Positions 1-4,916 of a stretch of 8,040 bases of DNA are shown piece by piece (position 1 is the stretch's first letter; the number at the start of each line of letters is the position of its first letter). Both the position numbers and the translations under genes were made by a program. A model generated the notes under the pieces. The model did not search any database. It had not been told where the DNA came from and was given only the letters and a program-made list of their open reading frames with translations. This DNA is from Gammaproteobacteria bacterium (GTDB taxonomy: Bacteria > Pseudomonadota > Gammaproteobacteria > Pseudomonadales > Azotimanducaceae), in assembly GCA_030432795.1 (NCBI GenBank), contig JAUILW010000127.1, forward strand, positions 1-8,040, read 5' to 3'.

Positions 1-698
1 GCTGGATGATTGTCGGCTCTCTCAGCTATCGGGTGTTCGTACCGCGAGTGGGCACCGAGCCTGGGCTGCGGGATGTGGACCTGCTCATTTATGGAGAATC
101 CGGCCAGGATGCGAGCCGACTGCTCTCACCTGCCGTTCAACAGCACTTCTGGGTCGACCGCATCGGTAGCGTACAGGATGGTTACAACTACTCCCTCACA
201 CATCGCGCAACCAACCTTGTGTTGGACGTATTCACGAGATCGGCAGATCCCTTCCAATGGGTGTACCTGGAAGATCTGCGCGTGCGGGTGGCCACCGCGG
301 AGAGTACGCTGTATCACGCGGTCAGCCATCTGCTTATGCTGAAAGCCAATGGCCTTGCCATCGACAAAAAGCGCGTCTTCAACCTGAAAAAACTCTGGCA
401 AAAAGTAGATCGCGCCAGCGCTCTGTCCCTGCTTGAGGAGCGCAGAGCGCAAATTTTACGAGACCTGCCAGACGGGCTCGAGGCCGCGGACGCCAAGGAC
501 ATTCTTGCCTATGCCCGCTCGTTGAAGCCACAGGCGTCTGAGCCCCACGCTCCTACCCGCCAAGCACTCAACAGTACCGCGCATGGCATCCAGATCTCCC
601 GCAGACCCGCGGGATTCGGCAAAAAATCCGTTCAGCGAAATGTCTATACCCGGCTGCGACACAAACTGTTCCGCCTACGCATGAACATCGGCATGTGA
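1..698 (+). CDS. Nucleotidyltransferase-fold protein, 5' end outside the window
   Basis: The reading frame is open to the left edge, and the first in-frame ATG is at 6. The visible 230 residues (numbered from that Met) begin inside what looks like the first beta strand of a minimal nucleotidyltransferase fold: a Gly-Ser at 4-5, then Asp23-Val-Asp25 in 'RDVDLLIYG', and a third acidic residue, Asp74, in the strand 'NLVLDVF'. This GS...DxD...D arrangement is the metal-binding pattern of the superfamily. Because such proteins normally have a helix before the GS strand, the true start is probably upstream, and Met6 may be internal. The last 50 residues are rich in Arg and Lys, which could suit nucleic-acid contact. 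The gene ends in TGA at 696-698 and converges on the GST gene. Substrate and partner are unknown. The family call is moderate and rests on motif spacing only. Confidence 0.6.
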   Translation, partial: WMIVGSLSYRVFVPRVGTEPGLRDVDLLIYGESGQDASRLLSPAVQQHFWVDRIGSVQDGYNYSLTHRATNLVLDVFTRSADPFQWVYLEDLRVRVATAESTLYHAVSHLLMLKANGLAIDKKRVFNLKKLWQKVDRASALSLLEERRAQILRDLPDGLEAADAKDILAYARSLKPQASEPHAPTRQALNSTAHGIQISRRPAGFGKKSVQRNVYTRLRHKLFRLRMNIGM

Positions 699-722
699 CC
701 GTCGCCTGCCCGCGACGATCAC
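695..722. terminator. Hairpin at the convergent junction, possible bidirectional terminator
   Basis: The sequence reads GTGA-c-CGTCGC, then a CTGCCC loop, then GCGACG-a-TCAC. That gives a 6-bp GC-rich stem, one mismatch and 4 more pairs around a 6-base loop. It starts on the last codon bases of the nucleotidyltransferase gene and ends 17 bases before the stop of the GST gene coming the other way. Neither strand has a run of T after the stem, so it is not a classical intrinsic terminator. A role in limiting read-through or protecting 3' ends is inferred from its position. A perfect 10-bp palindrome, ACGCCGGCGT, follows at 721-730. Confidence 0.4.
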
Positions 723-739
723 GCCGGCGTTTCACGAAC

Positions 740-1348
740 CTACATGTTGATTGCCTTGTCGAACGCCGGCCGCGCAGCAACCCGTGCAACATATCCTTTG
801 AGGTTTGCCATCTCATCCGGCACGCAACCGAGCCGGTTGGCCATGAAACAGGCATGTCCGAGCATGACATCCGCCGCCGAGAAGTCACCGATCAGATAAT
901 CTTTGCCAGCAAGGGCATCATCCACCGGCACCAGCGCCTTGGTGAGCAGCCGCTGAGCCTGGCCGAGCGCGGTTTCGTCCCGACGCTCCGGCGGCAGTAA
1001 CAGCGTCTGCACGACGATGGTATTCACGGGCGGCATCACCATGCCTTCGCAGTAGTGAAACCATTGCAGGTACGCAGGATACTCAGCCGCATCGACTGCG
1101 GGCTTCAAGCCGCCATTCTTGTGCCGTTCCAGCACGTACTCGACGATAGCGCCCGACTCGTAGATGGACACATCGCCATCTTCCAGCACCGGCACCCTGC
1201 CCAGCGGATGCCGGGCCCGGTGTGCATCAGACTTCAGATCCCTGGGGTGAAAGTCCATGCGGTTGACCTCGTACGGCAACTCGAGCTCTTCGAGTAGCCA
1301 AACGATTCGCCCAGCTCTGGAGTTCGGCGCAAAATGCAGCTTCAACAT
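740..1348 (-). CDS. Glutathione S-transferase family protein
   Basis: This is a 202-residue cytosolic GST-type protein, the usual length for the family. The N-terminal thioredoxin-like domain (about 1-77) opens with 'MLKLHFAPNSRAGRIVWLLE', carrying Asn9/Ser10 where many bacterial GSTs place the glutathione-activating residue. It then has the cis-proline Pro53 in 'RVPVLED' and Glu64-Ser65 in 'YESGAIVEY', the pair that holds the gamma-glutamyl group. The all-helical C-terminal domain has the conserved N-capping box 'DFSAADV' (Ser157...Asp160). I chose the ATG at 1348 because it begins the beta strand and has AGGGAG six bases upstream; the frame is open further upstream, but that part overlaps the thiolase. 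It is the second gene of an operon with the thiolase, and its ribosome site overlaps that gene's stop, suggesting translational coupling. Likely roles are glutathione conjugation, dehalogenation or detoxification; the substrate is unknown. Confidence 0.88.
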   Translation of the reverse strand: MLKLHFAPNSRAGRIVWLLEELELPYEVNRMDFHPRDLKSDAHRARHPLGRVPVLEDGDVSIYESGAIVEYVLERHKNGGLKPAVDAAEYPAYLQWFHYCEGMVMPPVNTIVVQTLLLPPERRDETALGQAQRLLTKALVPVDDALAGKDYLIGDFSAADVMLGHACFMANRLGCVPDEMANLKGYVARVAARPAFDKAINM

Positions 1349-1354
1349 GATCTT

Positions 1355-1360
1355 CTCCCT
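1355..1360 (-). promoter_or_regulatory. Ribosome binding site of the GST gene, overlapping the thiolase stop
   Basis: On the minus strand AGGGAG lies six bases before the ATG at 1348. It shares bases with the TAG stop of the thiolase at 1359-1361. This fixes the GST start and suggests that ribosomes finishing the thiolase feed the GST start. Confidence 0.7.
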
Positions 1361-2555
1361 AGAGCACTTCGAACAGGCCAGCGGCACCCATGCCGCCGCC
1401 AATACACATGGTGCACACCACATACTTCGCGCCGCGGCGTTTCCCTTCGATGAGCGCATGCGCCACCATGCGCGACCCCGACATCCCGTAGGGGTGGCCG
1501 ATGGAGATGGCACCGCCGTTGACGTTGAGCTTCTCGTCAGGGATGCCGAGCTTGTCACGGCAATACAGCACCTGTACCGCGAAGGCTTCGTTCAGCTCCC
1601 AAAGATCGATGTCGTCGACGCTGAGGCCATGCTTTGCCAGCAATTTGGGCACCGCGAACACCGGGCCGATACCCATCTCATCCGGATTGGTGCCCGCCAC
1701 CGCAATCCCGCGATAAGCGCCCAGCGGTGTGAGGCCGCGCTGCTCCACAAGCTTGGCCTCCATCAGCACACAGGCCGACGCACCATCGGAAAGCTGTGAG
1801 GCGTTACCCGCAGTGACGTGGCGGCCTTCCTTGATGACCTGGCCATTGCGGAACACCGGCTGCAAACCTGCCAGGCTCTCCGCCGTGGTGCCCGGCCGAT
1901 TACCTTCGTCCTTGTCGAGGTTCATCTCTATCTCGGTGAACTCGCCCGTTTCCTTGTTCTGCAGCTTCATCACCGAAGCCAGCGGCACGATTTCGTCGCT
2001 GAAAGCCCCGGCCTGCTGCGCGGCCGCGGTGCGCGCCTGCGACTGCGCGGCGTAGGCATCCTGCGCTTCACGGCTCACGCCGTAACGTTCGCCGACGATC
2101 TCCGCAGTTTCAATCATCGCCATGTACAGTTCTGGCCGGTTGGCAAGGATCTCCGGATCAGGAATGACGAACATATCGCCAGTCTGATTCATGGAGATCG
2201 ATTCCACCCCACCGCCGATTGCGACATCCATGCCATCGGCGATGATCTGCTTGGCAGCAATGGAGATCGCCATCATGCCCGAGGAGCACTGTCGATCGAT
2301 GGTCTGTCCGGAGACGGAATCCGGCAGCCCCGCCTTCAACAGGCTCTGTCGCGCGACGTTCTGGAAAGCGCTGCCCATCTGGATTGCCGCGCCCATGACC
2401 ACATCATCCACTTCCGCCGGGTCGATTCCGGCTCTCGCCACCGCATGCTGGATGACGTGGCCGCCCAGCGTCGGCGCGGTAGTGTTGTTGAAAGCGCCCC
2501 GGTACGCCTTGCCGATGGGTGTTCGGGCGGTGGAAACGATGAGCGCTTCGCGCAT
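1359..2555 (-). CDS. Thiolase (acetyl-CoA acyltransferase / acetyltransferase)
   Basis: This is a complete 398-residue thiolase, typical length for a class II thiolase. It would cleave 3-ketoacyl-CoA with CoA, or run the reverse Claisen condensation, in the cytoplasm. The catalytic residues are all present: nucleophile Cys90 in 'DRQCSSGMMAI', the 'NEAFAVQ' motif at 322-328, His354 in 'SIGHPYGMSG', and the acid/base Cys384 in 'CTMCIGGGMGAAG'. The start at 2555 is supported by AGGAGA seven bases upstream and by the classical opening 'REALIVSTARTPIGKAYRG'. The open frame runs 39 codons further upstream, but that part has no thiolase character and crosses the divergent promoter. It is first in an operon with the GST and divergent from the dehalogenase. 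Whether it is degradative (FadA-like) or biosynthetic (PhbA/AtoB-like) cannot be settled. No FadB-like partner is in view, so a specialised catabolic thiolase is equally possible. Confidence 0.95.
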   Translation of the reverse strand: MREALIVSTARTPIGKAYRGAFNNTTAPTLGGHVIQHAVARAGIDPAEVDDVVMGAAIQMGSAFQNVARQSLLKAGLPDSVSGQTIDRQCSSGMMAISIAAKQIIADGMDVAIGGGVESISMNQTGDMFVIPDPEILANRPELYMAMIETAEIVGERYGVSREAQDAYAAQSQARTAAAQQAGAFSDEIVPLASVMKLQNKETGEFTEIEMNLDKDEGNRPGTTAESLAGLQPVFRNGQVIKEGRHVTAGNASQLSDGASACVLMEAKLVEQRGLTPLGAYRGIAVAGTNPDEMGIGPVFAVPKLLAKHGLSVDDIDLWELNEAFAVQVLYCRDKLGIPDEKLNVNGGAISIGHPYGMSGSRMVAHALIEGKRRGAKYVVCTMCIGGGMGAAGLFEVL

Positions 2556-2561
2556 GTAGGT

Positions 2562-2567
2562 TCTCCT
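2562..2567 (-). promoter_or_regulatory. Ribosome binding site of the thiolase
   Basis: AGGAGA on the minus strand ends six to seven bases before the ATG at 2555. It is a strong match to the 16S tail and decides this start over the longer open frame to 2672. Confidence 0.75.
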
Positions 2568-2613
2568 GTAGCAGTGTCTCAATGCAGCCTGGATTGTGTC
2601 GCCAAGAAAGGGA

Positions 2614-2641
2614 TTCGTCCACGCAGCTTTTAATTTATAAT
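2614..2641 (+). promoter_or_regulatory. Promoter of the dehalogenase gene
   Basis: A perfect sigma-70 -10 hexamer, TATAAT, lies at 2636-2641 inside an AT-rich patch that stands out from the GC-rich surroundings. The best -35 at a 16-base spacing is TTCGTC (2614-2619), which is poor, so the promoter may need an activator. Transcription would start near 2648, leaving a leader of about 23 bases before the ATG at 2671. On the opposite strand the same AT patch offers TATAAA (2634-2639) as a possible -10 for the thiolase operon, without a convincing -35. Confidence 0.55.
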
Positions 2642-2655
2642 GCCTTACATTACAA
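2635..2655. promoter_or_regulatory. 21-bp inverted repeat, candidate operator in the divergent promoter region
   Basis: TTATAATG (2635-2642) and CATTACAA (2648-2655) are inverted copies with 7 of 8 positions matching, separated by CCTTA. The left arm covers the TATAAT -10 of the dehalogenase, and the right arm reaches its expected start point. Size and symmetry suit a dimeric helix-turn-helix repressor such as a TetR-family protein. No such regulator gene lies in the window. Binding here would be expected to affect the dehalogenase and probably the thiolase-GST operon together. Confidence 0.55.
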
Positions 2656-2670
2656 CAAACGGGGCTCCAC

Positions 2671-3747
2671 ATGAAGATCCTAAGAACACCCGATGCGTGT
2701 TTCGCCGATCTGCCCGACTACCCGTTCGCCCCACACTACACGACGATTTCCACGGATGCAGGCGAGCAGATACGCATACATCACCTGGACGAAGGTCCCG
2801 CCGATGGTCCTGTGGTGCTGTGCATGCACGGCCAGCCGGTATGGAGCTACCTGTACCGCAACGTCATCCCGCACCTCACCGCCGCAGGAATGCGGGTCAT
2901 CGCGCCGGATCTCGTGGGCTACGGCAAATCCGACAAACCCGCAGCCAGGGAGGACTACTCCTACAAACGGCAGGTGGATTGGATGGGACGCTGGCTCACC
3001 GCCAACGATCTGAGCGCCATCACCTTCTTCGGTCAGGACTGGGGCGGGCTCATTGGCTTGCGCATGATTGTCGAGCACCCCCAGCGCTTCGACCGCGTGG
3101 TGATCTCCAACACCGGCCTGCCGTACAACCCCGACGTGCCTGAAGCGGTGGTGCGCGCGGTGGAAGCGTTTCGCGCCGACGCGCCCACACCCAGCTTGCT
3201 CGAACTGCAGAAAGCGCTCGGCAGCATGGGCAGCAGCGGTCACCCGGCTCAGAAATTTGCCTACTGGCAGAAATGGTGCTGGGAGACGGAGGACCTGCCG
3301 ATCGGTTTTTTCATGTCCATGATGCTGCAGCCGCCGTCGAAGCCCGTTCAGCTACTGAAGTATCTAATGAACCGGGCCGGTGTCACTTCGCCGTTGCCCA
3401 CAGACATCGCCCGCGCCTACGACGCCCCCTACCCGGACCCGAGCTACAAGATGGGCCCTCGCGCCATGCCGAGCCAGGTGCCAACGCTGCCGACCTCCCC
3501 TTCGCTGGACGCACAACGGCGAGCGTGGGAGTTTTTCGAAGCATTCGATAAACCTTTTCTGTGCGCGTTTGCCGACAACGACCCGGTAACCCGTGGCGGT
3601 GAGGCCGCGTTCAAAACGCGGGTTCCGGGAGCCAGAGGCCTGCCGCATACCACGATCAAGGGCGGAGGCCACTTCGTTCAGGAAAACGCGCCAGAGCAGG
3701 TGGCGCAGGTGATCATTGACCTGATACGCAGTACCCGCAGCACCTGA
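2671..3747 (+). CDS. Haloalkane dehalogenase family alpha/beta hydrolase (HLD-I type, enlarged cap)
   Basis: This 358-residue protein has an alpha/beta-hydrolase core that would hydrolyse a carbon-halogen bond to an alcohol and halide through an Asp ester. Landmarks are the oxyanion-region motif 'HGQPVWSYLYR' (53-63), nucleophile Asp123 with halide-binding Trp124 in 'FFGQDWGG', the probable acid Asp304 in 'FADNDPVTRGG', and base His334 in 'GGGHFVQE'. Trp199 in 'FAYWQKW' lines up with the second halide-binding Trp (Trp175) of DhlA. An Asp acid after strand 7 and a cap Trp are HLD-I traits. 'YDAPYPDPSYKMGPRAMP' (250-267) is also typical of that group. DhlA is 310 residues; the extra length here lies mostly in the cap, about 160-225. 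The ATG at 2671 has a weak GGGG six bases upstream. It is divergent from a thiolase-GST operon. Many family members have no proven haloalkane substrate, so dehalogenase activity is likely but unproven. Confidence 0.9.
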   Translation: MKILRTPDACFADLPDYPFAPHYTTISTDAGEQIRIHHLDEGPADGPVVLCMHGQPVWSYLYRNVIPHLTAAGMRVIAPDLVGYGKSDKPAAREDYSYKRQVDWMGRWLTANDLSAITFFGQDWGGLIGLRMIVEHPQRFDRVVISNTGLPYNPDVPEAVVRAVEAFRADAPTPSLLELQKALGSMGSSGHPAQKFAYWQKWCWETEDLPIGFFMSMMLQPPSKPVQLLKYLMNRAGVTSPLPTDIARAYDAPYPDPSYKMGPRAMPSQVPTLPTSPSLDAQRRAWEFFEAFDKPFLCAFADNDPVTRGGEAAFKTRVPGARGLPHTTIKGGGHFVQENAPEQVAQVIIDLIRSTRST

Positions 3748-3761
3748 CGGCGCCTCATTGA

Positions 3762-3790
3762 CGTAGTTGTCTGCGTAGTTTTCCGTAGTT
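3762..3790 (+). repeat. Three direct copies of CGTAGTT
   Basis: CGTAGTT occurs at 3762-3768, 3774-3780 and 3784-3790, with start-to-start distances of 12 and 10 bases. That is about one helical turn, so a protein could contact all three on the same face. They overlap the candidate promoter of the DUF2167 gene, starting 15 bases after the dehalogenase stop. No known site is recognised. Confidence 0.5.
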
Positions 3791-3795
3791 AAATT
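3767..3795 (+). promoter_or_regulatory. Candidate promoter of the DUF2167 gene
   Basis: TTGTCT (3767-3772) and TAAATT (3790-3795) each match the sigma-70 consensus at four of six positions, with an ideal 17-base spacer. A start near 3802 would give a leader of about 150 bases. Transcription could also continue from the dehalogenase, since no clear terminator separates the two genes. Confidence 0.35.
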
Positions 3796-3798
3796 TTC

Positions 3799-3823
3799 CT
3801 GGGTTCCTGCCGCAGGGGACCAG
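3799..3823 (+). other. Stem-loop between the dehalogenase and DUF2167 genes
   Basis: CTGG (3799-3802) pairs with CCAG (3820-3823), and CCTG (3806-3809) pairs with CAGG (3813-3816). Two G-T wobbles lie in between, and CCG is the apical loop. It has no T-run after it. It would lie either at the very 5' end of a transcript from the candidate promoter at 3767-3795, or as a 3' structure of the dehalogenase message. Confidence 0.4.
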
Positions 3824-3826
3824 CAA

Positions 3827-3848
3827 GTGAACGGATAACAAGCTCACA
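3827..3848. promoter_or_regulatory. Sequence closely resembling the E. coli lac operator
   Basis: Aligned with the known operator region that reads GTGAGCGGATAACAA followed by TTTCACA, this site reads GTGAACGGATAACAA and then GCTCACA. That is 19 identical positions out of 22. It also has its own imperfect dyad, GTGAAC against GCTCAC. It lies downstream of the candidate DUF2167 promoter, where a repressor could block elongation. No LacI-type gene is in the window, so a function is only suggested. Confidence 0.35.
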
Positions 3849-3880
3849 ATATCGGGCATCGACAACGCGTACCATCGCCG

Positions 3881-3931
3881 GATCTTCCACAAAAGATCGT
3901 CGACCCGTACCACCCGTCGCGATATCTCGAC
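3881..3931. repeat. Cluster of short palindromes in the leader of the DUF2167 gene
   Basis: Three small dyads lie close together. GATCTT (3881-3886) and AAGATC (3893-3898) surround six bases; GTCGAC is at 3899-3904; and GTCG-c-GATATC-t-CGAC spans 3916-3931. CGTACCA also occurs twice, at 3868-3874 and 3906-3912. These may be protein sites or RNA structure in the leader. Apart from this, the promoter candidate, the stem-loop and the lac-like site, I see nothing in 3748-3951. Confidence 0.3.
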
Positions 3932-3951
3932 CCAGAGTCAGGACCCACACT

Positions 3952-4893
3952 ATGAACGCAACACTACCCCGCAGGCTCTTCGCTTGTTTTTTCGCCATCG
4001 CCTGCATGATGGCCAACGCAGCCGAACCCGGTGCCGTCCCGGAGGGCTACACCGAGGAGGAGTGGGCAGCTTTGTCCGAGGATGATCGCTCATACGTCCT
4101 GTGGTCCATGCAGTTCCTCGACAGCCTCGACCCGCAGCATGGCGGCGTCGCGGTGAACGGCGCCCCGGTAGACCTCGACCTGGGTGAGGACTTCTACTAC
4201 CTGTCTGCGGCGGATGCCCGACGTGTTCTAACCGAGGCATGGGGCAATCCACCCGATGACAGTACGCTGGGCATGATTTTTCCCAAACAGTACAACCCGC
4301 TGGAGAGCCGGTCGTGGGGCCTGACGATTGAGTACACCGACGAAGGCCACGTGTCCGATGAAGACGCTGCCGATATCGACTACGACGATCTTCTCGAAAG
4401 CATGCAGGCAGACACAGCAGACGCCAACGAGCAACGCATCGAGGCTGGCTATGAAGCCGTGGAACTCGTCGGCTGGGCCGCACCGCCAAGCTACGATCAG
4501 GCAAACCATCGTCTGCACTGGGCCAAGGAGCTCCGCTTCGGCGACGCACCGGAAAACACGCTCAACTACAGCGTACGGGTGCTGGGCCGCGAAGGCACGC
4601 TGGAGCTCAATTTCATCGCCAACATGACACAGCTCGACGAGATCAACGCGGCCCTGCCGGGCGTACTGAACATGGCAAGCTTCCGCGAAGGCCAGCGTTA
4701 CGCAGACTTCGATCCGTCTACGGACCGACTGGCAGCCTATGGAATCGCAGGGCTCATCGCCGGCGGCGCACTGGCGAAGAAGGGTGTGTTCGCTGCCCTG
4801 CTGGTGTTCCTGAAGAAGTTTGGCGTGTACCTGCTGCTCGGCGCGGCCGCCGGCGTGAGCTGGCTGCGTAAGGCTTTCAAGCGCCAGGAATGA
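3952..4893 (+). CDS. DUF2167 family membrane-anchored exported protein
   Basis: This 313-residue protein has a clear signal peptide: basic 'LPRR' near residues 5-8, a hydrophobic core 9-20, and a likely cut after Ala-Asn-Ala at 21-23. The mature part is acidic. Family-like segments are 'LTEAWGNPPDDSTLGMIFP' (93-111), 'EGHVSDEDAADIDYDDLLE' (131-149) and 'VELVGWAAPPSYDQ' (170-183). Around 185-225 a beta-rich stretch is followed by a hydrophobic end, 'AYGIAGLIAGGALAKKG' (262-278) and 'FAALLVFLKKFGVYLLLGAAAGVSWL' split over 280-305, then a basic tail. The topology therefore appears to be a periplasmic domain anchored by one or two C-terminal membrane segments. The ATG at 3952 has AGGA nine bases upstream. 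The function of DUF2167 is unknown. The gene may have its own promoter at 3767-3795 and ends 12 bases from the convergent helicase gene. Confidence 0.85.
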   Translation: MNATLPRRLFACFFAIACMMANAAEPGAVPEGYTEEEWAALSEDDRSYVLWSMQFLDSLDPQHGGVAVNGAPVDLDLGEDFYYLSAADARRVLTEAWGNPPDDSTLGMIFPKQYNPLESRSWGLTIEYTDEGHVSDEDAADIDYDDLLESMQADTADANEQRIEAGYEAVELVGWAAPPSYDQANHRLHWAKELRFGDAPENTLNYSVRVLGREGTLELNFIANMTQLDEINAALPGVLNMASFREGQRYADFDPSTDRLAAYGIAGLIAGGALAKKGVFAALLVFLKKFGVYLLLGAAAGVSWLRKAFKRQE

Positions 4894-4916
4894 TGCGGTT
4901 GCCGGTTACGGCCGCA
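4894..4916. terminator. Hairpin between the convergent DUF2167 and helicase genes
   Basis: GCCG-GTTA-CGGC (4901-4912) is a perfect 4-bp stem with a tetraloop. The outer TGCG (4894-4897) and CGCA (4913-4916) can extend it past a GTT bulge. It fills the 12-base gap between the two stop codons and runs into the helicase end. On the plus strand it is followed only by CTTTCC. It is a weak candidate for a shared terminator. Confidence 0.3.

Noticed and set aside
1349..1558. Longer GST start at 1558
   Set aside because: The extension would overlap the thiolase coding region and is Ser/Arg/Pro-rich shadow sequence; the ATG at 1348 has its own ribosome site.
1818..2633. Plus-strand open frame of 271 codons opposite the thiolase
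   Set aside because: It is antisense to a thiolase with every catalytic motif, has no recognisable domain, and comes from GC-rich codon bias.
2556..2672. Longer thiolase start at 2672
   Set aside because: The 39 extra residues show no thiolase character, cross the divergent promoter, and AGGAGA favours the ATG at 2555.
3827..3848. Vector contamination as the source of the lac-operator-like site
   Set aside because: Three mismatches and native-looking flanks that resemble no lac promoter or polylinker argue against it, though read coverage could still be checked.
3950..4549. Minus-strand open frame of 199 codons opposite the DUF2167 gene
   Set aside because: It is Arg/Pro/Ser-rich, low-complexity and typical of a shadow frame; the plus strand has a signal peptide and conserved domain.
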